Shown here piece by piece: positions 41,296-48,676 of a stretch of DNA of 64,000 nucleotides. Below the pieces are notes generated by a model, which did no database searches, was not told the origin of the DNA, and saw only the letters and a program-made list of their open reading frames with translations. The translations under genes and the position numbers were made by a program. Source of the stretch: Gemmatimonadaceae bacterium (GTDB lineage: Bacteria; Gemmatimonadota; Gemmatimonadetes; Gemmatimonadales; Gemmatimonadaceae); NCBI GenBank assembly GCA_037721215.1, contig JBBJNV010000015.1, forward strand, positions 35,001-99,000, given 5' to 3'. Within the stretch, counting starts at the first letter, position 1. Each line of letters opens with the position of its first letter.

Positions 41296-42273
41296 TTGCA
41301 GGCTCGCCTTGCTGTCACTACGGGTGACCCGCGTGGCATAGGGGCGGAGGTAATCATGAAAGCGCTCGCGGACCCCAGGGTCGACGGGCGTTCTGGTTTG
41401 GTCATAGTCGGTGCCGGCGGTTGCGGACTGACAGTCGATGAATGCGTTGGCGAATGGCATCCCGGCGGAGGCGCCGAACTTGCCGGCGAGCTGAGCGGGC
41501 TGGCCATCACGCGCGCCGTCGACATGGCGATGCACGGCGAAGTGCAGGGCATTGTGACTGCGCCAATCGACAAGTCGGCGCTTCTTGCGGGCGGTTACGA
41601 CTTTCCGGGTCATACCGAGATGCTGGCGTCTCTGACCGGCTCCCGCGTCGCGATGATGCTGGCCTCGACGCAGGATACCGCTTCGGGTAGTGTAAACCCG
41701 CTTCGCGTGGTGCTGGCAACCACTCATCTTCCGCTTCGTGAGGTCGCGGCCGCCTTGACGCGTGAGGCAATTATCAGTGCGGCCTCGATCACCCTGGAAT
41801 ATCTCAGCCTGTGGTTCGGCATCACTGAGCCGCGTGTGGCACTGTGCGCGCTCAATCCGCATGCCGGTGACGGCGGGCGGTTTGGCGACGAAGACGACAA
41901 GCTGCTCGCGCCTGCCGCGCGCGACGCGGGGATAGCAGGGCCATTTCCGGCCGATACTGTTTTCGTCCGCGCGATGAGAGGCGAGTTCGATGCGGTGATC
42001 GCTCCCTATCATGATGTCGGGATGACGGCGATCAAGGTTGCATCGTTTGGAAGCGCGGTGAACGTGACCCTGGGACTTCCGTTTCCACGCACGTCTCCAG
42101 ACCACGGGACCGCGCTGGACATCGCGGGAGGTGGCGTCGCCAGCCCGTCCAGTTTTATTGAAGCGGTGCTTCTGTGCCGGCGGTTTGTGAAACGCGTTCG
42201 CCTGAACGGCGATCACCCGCGGAATGCAGGTCAACCGCCAGCGAGTCGACTCTCCGGCCCTCCATTGCCCTGA
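41296..42273 (+). CDS. pdxA: 4-Hydroxythreonine-4-phosphate dehydrogenase
   Basis: A 325-residue PdxA, which oxidises 4-phosphohydroxy-threonine in the DXP-dependent route to vitamin B6. The start is TTG 41296, 3 bases after surA, giving RLAVTTGDPRGIGAEV, the family N-terminus; there is no Shine-Dalgarno sequence and translation is probably coupled. Motifs are GHTEMLASLTG, CALNPHAGDGGRFGDED, APYHDVGMTAIKVASFG and FPRTSPDHGTALDIAG, with the metal His residues in place. The protein extends about 35 residues beyond the usual end, and this tail overlaps the convergent CNNM-type gene by 119 bases. Confidence 0.93.
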   Translation: MQARLAVTTGDPRGIGAEVIMKALADPRVDGRSGLVIVGAGGCGLTVDECVGEWHPGGGAELAGELSGLAITRAVDMAMHGEVQGIVTAPIDKSALLAGGYDFPGHTEMLASLTGSRVAMMLASTQDTASGSVNPLRVVLATTHLPLREVAAALTREAIISAASITLEYLSLWFGITEPRVALCALNPHAGDGGRFGDEDDKLLAPAARDAGIAGPFPADTVFVRAMRGEFDAVIAPYHDVGMTAIKVASFGSAVNVTLGLPFPRTSPDHGTALDIAGGGVASPSSFIEAVLLCRRFVKRVRLNGDHPRNAGQPPASRLSGPPLP

Positions 42274-43600
42274 CGGTAAAGATTGCCCCTCCGGCGATCA
42301 CGCGGTCTCCGGCCAGTGGAAGCCTTCCAAGCATCGCAAACACAAAGCCGCCGATAGTAGTGGAATTTTCATCGCTGACGCTCAGCGAAAACCGATCGTT
42401 GAGCTCTCTGATGTTCGTGCCGCCCGTGACGAGAGTTTCGCCGGCGCGGGTGAGCACCGGCTCCTGACCATCCTCCGGCGTATCGTACTCATCGAGAATC
42501 TGGCCGACGATCTCCTCGAGCAGATCCTCCATCGTGATCACGCCTGCCGTTCCACCGTACTCGTCGAGCACGATCGCCATGTGCTCTTTGAGCCGTTTGA
42601 AGTCGGCAAGGACATCTTCCACCTCGCGCGATCCGGGAATCACGTGCACCGGGCGCATCAGAGAGGCCAGTGAGAAAGGAGGCAGCCCCTCCCCGTTGAG
42701 GCCAAGGGTGAGTCCGCCACCGCCGCCATCGGCGACGGGAATCAGTGCTTTCAACAGGTCTTTTGCGAGCACTATCCCCACTATATCATCTATCGACTCA
42801 TCATAGACAGGGTATCTCGACACCCCGCTTTCCTCGACAATCTTGAGTACTTCAGACAGGCTTGCGTCGAGAGGGAACGAGATGATCTCGGTGCGAGGTG
42901 TCATTACCTCGCGGGCGTTTTTTTCGGAGAACTCGAATACTGCATCGATCAGATCGGCGTCACCCTGATGCAGAGTACCCCCCTCTCCCGCCTGCTCGAC
43001 GAGGAGCCTGATTTCCTCCGGTGAATGAACGCTGTCTTCACTCGAGGGATTGGGCTGGCCAAGCAGCCGAAGCAGAGCGGCCGCCGATTTGCCCAACACC
43101 CAGATGAAGGGCGTCATCAACCATGCGAAAAGAAGGAGCGGGCCAGCAGCGAAGCGGGCGATCTGCTCCGGCTTGTTCAGGGCGGCTGCCTTGGGGGTCA
43201 GCTCTCCAAGGACAACGTGGAGGTAGGTCAGAACGGTATATGCGAAGACTCCGGCAACGGTGATGCGAAGCGGAAGGCCGATGGCGAGCGGAATTCTGGC
43301 GAAAAGGTCTTCGAAGATGTGTGCAAGGGTGCTCTCCGCGATCCATCCAAGGCCGAGGCTCGCCAGAGTAATGCCCAGCTGACTTGCGGAAAGAACTCGC
43401 GACATATTGGAGGTCGCTCTCAACGCAATGCGCGCGAGTTTGTCTCCATTTCGAACCATCGCTTCCAGTCGCGACTTTCGCGACCTCACCAGTGCGAACT
43501 CGGCGCCAACAAAAAAGCCGTTGAGGAGCACGAGCCCGAGAATGGCCAATAGGCGTAGTGTCACTCCGAAAAATATCACAATGGAGGCCTGGCAGCGCAT
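42155..43600 (-). CDS. CNNM/CorC-type hemolysin-family membrane protein
   Basis: A 481-residue protein of the HlyC/CorC (DUF21-CBS-CorC_C) family, linked to Mg2+ or Co2+ handling. The DUF21 domain with four helices begins LLAILGLVLLNGFFVGAEFA. The CBS pair contains REVMTPRTEIISFPLDASL and VSRYPVYDESIDDIVGIV, plus GTAGVITMEDLLEEIVGQI. The C-terminal transporter-associated domain includes GETLVTGGTNIRELNDRF. GTG 43564 is an equally good start. Its C-terminal codons overlap pdxA by 119 bases on the opposite strand. The 95 bases upstream form a divergent promoter region with the pilT remnant. Confidence 0.9.
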   Translation of the reverse strand: MRCQASIVIFFGVTLRLLAILGLVLLNGFFVGAEFALVRSRKSRLEAMVRNGDKLARIALRATSNMSRVLSASQLGITLASLGLGWIAESTLAHIFEDLFARIPLAIGLPLRITVAGVFAYTVLTYLHVVLGELTPKAAALNKPEQIARFAAGPLLLFAWLMTPFIWVLGKSAAALLRLLGQPNPSSEDSVHSPEEIRLLVEQAGEGGTLHQGDADLIDAVFEFSEKNAREVMTPRTEIISFPLDASLSEVLKIVEESGVSRYPVYDESIDDIVGIVLAKDLLKALIPVADGGGGGLTLGLNGEGLPPFSLASLMRPVHVIPGSREVEDVLADFKRLKEHMAIVLDEYGGTAGVITMEDLLEEIVGQILDEYDTPEDGQEPVLTRAGETLVTGGTNIRELNDRFSLSVSDENSTTIGGFVFAMLGRLPLAGDRVIAGGAIFTVRAMEGRRVDSLAVDLHSAGDRRSGERVSQTAGTEAPLQ

Positions 43601-43695
43601 TCGTCGTGAACGTGTGATCGTCTATGTATGGCAGACTGCAGCATGGGGAAGAAATGAGCGCGTGATGCAGGCCTCCTTCATTTGTCAATAGAGAC

Positions 43696-44597
43696 ATGCC
43701 CAGAATTGATCCGCTCCTGACCGCACCGATGAGCAATCGTGCGGACGCCGTGAGCCTGAGCGATGGTGACATCGCGCACCTCACCAAAGGTGGCGCACGG
43801 CACCCGCTGACTCGCCAGCCGCTGGGCGAGGGACAACTGCTATTGCTTCTGCGGGAAATGTGTCCGGCTGATGTCGCGGCCCGGCTGGAGGCCGATGAAG
43901 CTCTGGATTTCGTATACGCCAATGCCGACGGGCGATTTCTGGCGAGTGTACCGCAACCAGACAGAGTTCCGCGAGACGAATGACACCGACTTCGCCCACG
44001 CAATCGATGGCGTTGCGCGTTTTCGCGGCAACGCGTTTCGCGATCACCACGGCGCCGGTGCAGTGTTCCGGGTAGTGCCGGCCACCGTCGTCACAGCAGA
44101 GCAGCTTGGCATTTCGCCTGAGGTGCAGAATCTCTGTTATCTCACCAAAGGATTGGTGCTGGTAACCGGGCCGACCGGCTGCGGTAAATCGACTACGCTT
44201 GGGGGCCCTTATCGACCTCATCAACAGGACCCGGAATGATCACGTAATCACTATCGAAGATCCGATTGAATTCGTGCGCCAGAGCAAGCGATGCCTCATC
44301 ACTCAGCGGACGCTATGCAGGAAAGTCTGGGGCGGCCGTGTCGCGGCAATGGAGATTCTGTTGTCGCTGCCGTCGGTGTCGAACCTCATTCGGGAAGGAA
44401 AAGCATTCCAGATTCCATCCGTGATGCAGACATCGCGGAAGCTGGGGATGATCCTTCTTTCGGATGTGCTCATCGATCTCGTCGATCGCGGGATCGTCGA
44501 GCCCAGGGAGGCGTACATCAAGGCCACCGACAAGGGGACATTGCTCAATCTCCTCAAGAGCCGGGGGCACGAGCTGTCGTCGCTCGGAGCGGCGTAG
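43696..44597 (+). pseudogene. pilT: Degraded twitching motility ATPase PilT
   Basis: Three overlapping frames together read as one PilT. Frame 1 (43696-43983) starts MPRIDPLLTAPMSNRADAVS and contains SDGDIAHLTKGGARHPL and ADVAARLE. Near 43940-43960 the similarity moves to a second frame with TEFRETNDTDFAHAIDGVAR, AGAVFRVVPATVVTAEQLG and Walker A GPTGCGKSTTLG. At the GGGGG run near 44200 it moves to a third frame (GALIDLINRTRNDHVITIED). Then EFVRQSKRCLITQRTLC jumps directly to GRVAAMEILLSLPSVSNLI, so roughly 100 residues holding the Walker B/Asp box and His box are missing. Two frameshifts plus this internal deletion mean no functional ATPase. The C-terminus (IMQTSRK-like, IVEPREAYIKA) is otherwise well kept. 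Confidence 0.9.
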
Positions 44598-44708
44598 CGA
44601 CAGGCCGCGCACACAATCGTGTAAGGTCTGACAGAGGGCGCACCGCACTGTCCCGAACAGGGCGTCGGGGCTGCAATCGCGGCAGTGGTTCGGATAACTT
44701 TCAATGCT

Positions 44709-46556
44709 ATGCCGAACCCGCAGGATATCCGCAATATCGCCATCATCGCGCATGTCGATCATGGCAAGACGACACTGGTCGACAAGATGCTCCGGCAGGC
44801 CGGGGCCTTTCGCGAAAATCAGGTGGTGATGGATCGGGTCATGGATTCGAACCCGCTGGAGCGCGAGCGCGGCATCACGATTCTGGCCAAGAACACGTCA
44901 GTGCGCTGGCATGGCACCAAGATCAACATCATCGATACGCCCGGCCACTCCGATTTCGGCGGTGAAGTCGAGCGTACCCTGCGAATGGTCAACGGGGTGC
45001 TGCTGGTTGTGGACGCCTTCGACGGCCCGATGCCGCAGACGCGATTCGTGTTACGCAAAGCGCTCGCGCTTGGCCGCACTCCCATCGTCGTCATCAACAA
45101 GATCGACAGGCCCGGTGCGGACCCAATGAGGGTGCACGACGAGGTGCTCGATCTTTTCATCGAGCTGGAAGCCGACGAGGGTCAGCTGGACGCCGCCGTT
45201 GTCTACGCATCCGCCCGGGAGGGGGTTGCGACGATGGACATGGAAACGACTCCCGTGGATCTGACGCCGTTGTTCGAGGCGATAATCCGATACGTTCCTG
45301 CTCCGCCTACGGACGCAAGCGGACCATTCCAGATGCTCGTATCGACCATCGATTACTCCCCGTACCTCGGCCGGCTCGGCATCGGCCGCATCGAGCGGGG
45401 ACGCGTGAAGGTCGGAGAGCAGGTGGCGCTGCTGCCGCTCGACACGACGATGAAAACGGAGCAGGCGCGCGTTACGAAGCTGTTCGGATACGAGGGATTG
45501 GAGCGGATCGAGCTCGATGAGGCTCAGGCTGGTGAGATAGTGGCGCTCGCGGGCCTGGAGGGTGTCGAAATCGGGTTGACGGTCACGAACGTCGAACACC
45601 CCGAGCGGCTGGCCGGTATCTCAGTGGAAGAGCCGACCATCTCGGTCGATTTTCTCGTCAACAATTCTCCGTTCGCCGGCAGGGACGGGAAGTTCGTCAC
45701 GTCCAGGCAACTGCGGGAACGTCTGTACAGGGAGCTGGAGCGGAATGTTGCCCTGCGGGTGAGCGATACTGATTCCACGGACACATGGACGGTGTCAGGA
45801 CGAGGTGAGCTGCATCTTACAATTCTGATGGAGACCATGCGCCGGGAAGGTTTCGAGTTTCAGGTGTCACGTCCCCGGGTAATCACCCGCTCGGGCGAGG
45901 ACGGCGAGCGTCTCGAGCCTTACGAGGAACTGGCTATCGATGTTCCCGAGGAGTTTCTGGGGGCGGTGATCGAGAAGCTCGGTCCTCGCCGCGCGGAGAT
46001 GATCGAGATGAAGAATCCTGGCCAGGGAATGGTACGTCTTCTTTACAGAATTCCGGCTCGCGGACTCTTCGGCTACAGGTCAGAATTCATGACTGACACG
46101 CGCGGTACCGGAATCATGCATCACCGGTATCTGGAATACGGAGGGTGGGCAGGACCACTCGCCGGGCGAACGAGAGGGACGCTGGTTTCAATGGAACCGG
46201 GTGTGATTGTTGCGTTTGCACTGGCCAACCTTGCTGAGCGGGCGACACTGTTCGTGGCTCCCGGCGACAAGGTTTATGAGGGAATGCTGGTGGGAGAGAA
46301 TTCGCGTCCCGGCGACATGGATGTCAACCCGACGAAAGAAAAAAAACTGACGAACATGAGGAGCAAATCGAGTGACGAGAACATCCAGCTCGAGCCGCCG
46401 CGGGAATTGACGCTGGAAGGGGCGTTGGAGTATATCGAGGAAGACGAGCTGATCGAAGTGACTCCGGAATCCATCCGGTTGCGAAAGCGTTTTCTTGCGG
46501 CAAACGACCGAAAGAAGTTGTCTCGCGAAGCGAAGCGCGAGCGCCAGCTTCTCTAA
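44709..46556 (+). CDS. typA: Ribosome-associated GTPase TypA/BipA
   Basis: 615 residues from ATG 44709 ([20 protein letters not shown]); GTG 44685 is in frame but adds a non-conserved leader. A translational GTPase with roles in ribosome assembly and stress. G1 is [16 protein letters not shown]2 [14 protein letters not shown]3 [16 protein letters not shown] and G4 [10 protein letters not shown]. The TypA-specific C-terminal domain is present, with [19 protein letters not shown] and [13 protein letters not shown] ending. An acidic small gene follows after 18 bases with a good GGAGG, so the two are likely co-transcribed. Confidence 0.97.
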   Translation: MPNPQDIRNIAIIAHVDHGKTTLVDKMLRQAGAFRENQVVMDRVMDSNPLERERGITILAKNTSVRWHGTKINIIDTPGHSDFGGEVERTLRMVNGVLLVVDAFDGPMPQTRFVLRKALALGRTPIVVINKIDRPGADPMRVHDEVLDLFIELEADEGQLDAAVVYASAREGVATMDMETTPVDLTPLFEAIIRYVPAPPTDASGPFQMLVSTIDYSPYLGRLGIGRIERGRVKVGEQVALLPLDTTMKTEQARVTKLFGYEGLERIELDEAQAGEIVALAGLEGVEIGLTVTNVEHPERLAGISVEEPTISVDFLVNNSPFAGRDGKFVTSRQLRERLYRELERNVALRVSDTDSTDTWTVSGRGELHLTILMETMRREGFEFQVSRPRVITRSGEDGERLEPYEELAIDVPEEFLGAVIEKLGPRRAEMIEMKNPGQGMVRLLYRIPARGLFGYRSEFMTDTRGTGIMHHRYLEYGGWAGPLAGRTRGTLVSMEPGVIVAFALANLAERATLFVAPGDKVYEGMLVGENSRPGDMDVNPTKEKKLTNMRSKSSDENIQLEPPRELTLEGALEYIEEDELIEVTPESIRLRKRFLAANDRKKLSREAKRERQLL

Positions 46557-46574
46557 CCCGGAGGCAGTGATTGT

Positions 46575-46940
46575 ATGCTGGACGAATTCGAGTCACCGGC
46601 TGAACTCACGGAAACAGGTGACACGAGGCATCTGAAGGACGGCACTGTCGGCGGGGCAGCGGGCCCGACGCAGAGCGATGATCCCGAAGACGAAATCGTG
46701 GAAGACGACAACCTCGATGACGATGACGATGACGATCTCGACGAGCTTGGCTTCGATGATGAAGACGACGATGACGCCGATGATGAAGATGACGACGATG
46801 ACGATGATGAGGATGATCTCGACGACGACGATCTGGATGATGATCTCGACGACGATCTCGTTGATCTGGACGATGAGTACGACACCGAGGATGAAGACAG
46901 GAAGAAAGGTCCCGGCCATATGAGGCGGTACCAGGACTGA
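46575..46940 (+). CDS. Extremely Asp-rich small protein
   Basis: A 121-residue product starting with ATG 46575, eight to ten bases after GGAGG. Residues 35-108 are about three-quarters Asp/Glu (56 of 74), arranged as runs of Asp broken by Leu every four to nine residues. The last 13 residues are basic (RKKGPGHMRRYQD). No structured domain is recognisable; it should be disordered and strongly polyanionic. Placement directly behind typA with a good ribosome-binding site argues that it is translated. Possible roles are histone-like or RNA-mimic binding of basic proteins or cation buffering, all speculative. Confidence 0.65.
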   Translation: MLDEFESPAELTETGDTRHLKDGTVGGAAGPTQSDDPEDEIVEDDNLDDDDDDDLDELGFDDEDDDDADDEDDDDDDDEDDLDDDDLDDDLDDDLVDLDDEYDTEDEDRKKGPGHMRRYQD

Positions 46941-47006
46941 AGAGCATGCCCCGGCAGGAGGCTGTGAAGCTTCTTTTTCGTGGCCGAAGGCGTCAACTTG
47001 GGAAGC

Positions 47007-47573
47007 ATGAAACTCTATTTAATCGCTTCGGTGGCAGCAGCAGCACTTGTATTCACCGATCGCGCGGCAGCTCAGGGTCAGGATCATTTTGCTTTCGGCG
47101 TGTCGGGCGGCGTGGCCGTTGCGACGGACCACCTGAGAGATCTTCACACAAATGGCCCGACCGGGATGCTGAGCCTGGCCATCGGCGCGGTCGATACGCC
47201 TGTGGGCATTCGGTTCGACTTCATGTACAGCGCGTTCGGGGAAAGAGCGGGGAGCGGTGCCTTTCCGCGTCAGGGCAAAGCCAGAATAATTGGGCTTACA
47301 GGCAACCTCGTCCTTCCCGTTCTTGGGCAGAGCAACCGGCTGTACGCTATTGCCGGTGTCGGGGGGTACGGATACCGGCCCGACGCGACTGGCCCGGAGA
47401 ATGGTACGAATTTTGGTTTGAATGCCGGTCTCGGAGTCTGGATTCCGAGAGTGAGTGGTTTTGTGGAAGGGCGTTTTCACAATGTCTACCGTGCGTTGCC
47501 CGATCGCGTTGATGCCACTCGGAACGCGCGGTCCGCCCGATATTATCCCATAACATTCGGGTTGCTTTTCTAG
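47007..47573 (+). CDS. Small outer-membrane beta-barrel protein
   Basis: 188 residues from ATG 47007 (GGGAAG just upstream; an in-frame start at 46980 is less likely). A signal peptide (LYLIASVAAAALVFTDRAAA) is followed by an eight-strand-type barrel pattern with alternating hydrophobic residues and glycines: HFAFGVSGGVAVAT, GIRFDFMYSAFGE, RLYAIAGVGGYGYRP, GLNAGLGVWIPRVSGFVEGR. It ends YYPITFGLLF, with the terminal Phe typical of barrels recognised by BamA. This is the OmpX/OmpW-like fold class; function unknown. Confidence 0.75.
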   Translation: MKLYLIASVAAAALVFTDRAAAQGQDHFAFGVSGGVAVATDHLRDLHTNGPTGMLSLAIGAVDTPVGIRFDFMYSAFGERAGSGAFPRQGKARIIGLTGNLVLPVLGQSNRLYAIAGVGGYGYRPDATGPENGTNFGLNAGLGVWIPRVSGFVEGRFHNVYRALPDRVDATRNARSARYYPITFGLLF

Positions 47574-47658
47574 GGGTCGATTCGTGCTGCGTCGTCACCT
47601 CTGTAGCGCGATCTGGACGACGGCAACTCTGCGGGGTGGGCGAGCCTGCATGTTTTGA

Positions 47659-47687
47659 TTGACTCGATTCTCGGCGCCCGATACGTT
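47659..47687 (+). promoter_or_regulatory. Candidate promoter of tRNA-Ile
   Basis: TTGACT and TACGTT are spaced 17 bases apart, with the -10 box 36 bases before the mature tRNA 5' end. Placement is sensible for a tRNA precursor leader. Confidence 0.5.
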
Positions 47688-47723
47688 TACAAACCTTTCT
47701 CGCGCGAATCGGCGCACGAAAAA

Positions 47724-47797
<74 letters not shown>

Positions 47798-47811
47798 TTT
47801 CAAAAAGCAAC

Positions 47812-47848
47812 GCCCTGACACACTTGCCTCTACGTGTCAGGGCTTTTC
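47812..47848 (+). terminator. Rho-independent terminator after tRNA-Ile
   Basis: A perfect 10-bp stem GCCCTGACAC/GTGTCAGGGC with a 12-base loop is followed by TTTTCT. It isolates the tRNA-Ile unit from the glycan-utilisation locus that begins about 20 bases later. Confidence 0.85.
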
Positions 47849-47868
47849 TGCATGCTGAAAGGAACTGC

Positions 47869-47897
47869 TTGACATCCTCCGGGCCCGAGCCTATTCT
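47869..47897 (+). promoter_or_regulatory. Strong sigma-70-like promoter of the GntR regulator/PUL
   Basis: TTGACA at 47869-47874 and TATTCT at 47892-47897 are separated by exactly 17 bases. This is the best promoter match in the window. Transcription should start near 47904, about 50 bases ahead of the regulator ATG. Confidence 0.7.
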
Positions 47898-47905
47898 CGC
47901 GGTAA

Positions 47906-47926
47906 GTCATCCGATGACCTGATGAC
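47906..47926 (+). promoter_or_regulatory. Palindromic operator candidate
   Basis: GTCATCCGATGAC (47906-47918) is a perfect 6-bp inverted repeat around one central base, followed by another GATGAC half-site at 47921-47926. It lies at the predicted transcription start, where a bound repressor would block initiation. FadR-type GntR proteins usually bind such short palindromes, so autoregulation by the adjacent regulator is the simple reading. Confidence 0.6.
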
Positions 47927-47956
47927 CAAAGGTGTACCGTCCCCTGACGCAAAAAG

Positions 47957-48676
47957 ATGCAAACCCAGTTCCGCTCGGTAATGAGACAAAGCCTTTCGGA
48001 TGAAGTCGCGGACCGGATCACCAGCATGATCGGCACTGGCGGCTTCGCGGCGACAGATCGTCTGCCCGCGATTACCGAGATGGCCCGTCAATTCGGTGTA
48101 GGTCCAGCCACGCTGCGCGAAGCGCTGAAGAAGCTCGAGACTGTCGGTGTGGTGGACATCCGCCATGGCTCAGGTGTTTACGTGGGGAAAGCGCCTGATT
48201 CATTCCTTATCACCAACCCGGTGTTCGGCGGGACAGCGTCGAAGAAAGGGCTTGTGGATCTGATCGATGCCAGAATGCCGGTGGAGTTGCGCACAGTCGC
48301 ACTCGCCTCGACGAACGCGACCCAGGAACACCTCGACGAGATGAAGCACCTGCTTTCGCGCGCTGGCGAGAGCCTCGACGATGGAGAGTTGCTGAATCAT
48401 GTAAACCTCGCCTTCCACCGTCAGATTGCCCTCGCGTCCGGCAATCCGGTGATGCACCAGATACTGGACGTACTTTCGACGCTGTTCCTGAAAGAGCAGC
48501 GGATGATCCTCGACATTTACAGCAATCGCGCCAGTGATCATGCCGAGCACGTCGCGATTTACGAGGCACTGCGGGAGCGTAATTCCGAGCTTGCGACGGA
48601 ACGGATGCGAATGCATCTCGAGCGCGTTCGTGAAGTTCTGGTGGGTTGGGATTCGACGCTGGAGCTTTCGGCCTGA
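47957..48676 (+). CDS. GntR-family regulator, FadR/FCD subfamily
   Basis: A 239-residue regulator. The N-terminal winged helix-turn-helix is at residues ~10-75, with LPAITEMARQFGVGPATLRE and LKKLETVGVVDIRHGSGVYV. The C-terminal FCD ligand domain (~95-230) has the metal/ligand His residues in FHRQIALASGNP and the later HAEHVAIYEAL. FCD regulators commonly sense sugar acids and control hexuronate genes (UxuR, ExuR and similar proteins), which fits the uxu/eda genes at the far end of this locus. Its TGA overlaps the next ATG (TGATG), so the regulator is co-transcribed with the first enzyme. Confidence 0.92.
   Translation: MQTQFRSVMRQSLSDEVADRITSMIGTGGFAATDRLPAITEMARQFGVGPATLREALKKLETVGVVDIRHGSGVYVGKAPDSFLITNPVFGGTASKKGLVDLIDARMPVELRTVALASTNATQEHLDEMKHLLSRAGESLDDGELLNHVNLAFHRQIALASGNPVMHQILDVLSTLFLKEQRMILDIYSNRASDHAEHVAIYEALRERNSELATERMRMHLERVREVLVGWDSTLELSA

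Noticed and set aside
46553..47008. Ser-rich and Val/Ile-rich frames opposite the Asp-rich gene
   Set aside because: They arise mechanically from GAC/GAT repeats read on the other strand; only the plus frame has a ribosome-binding site and operon context.
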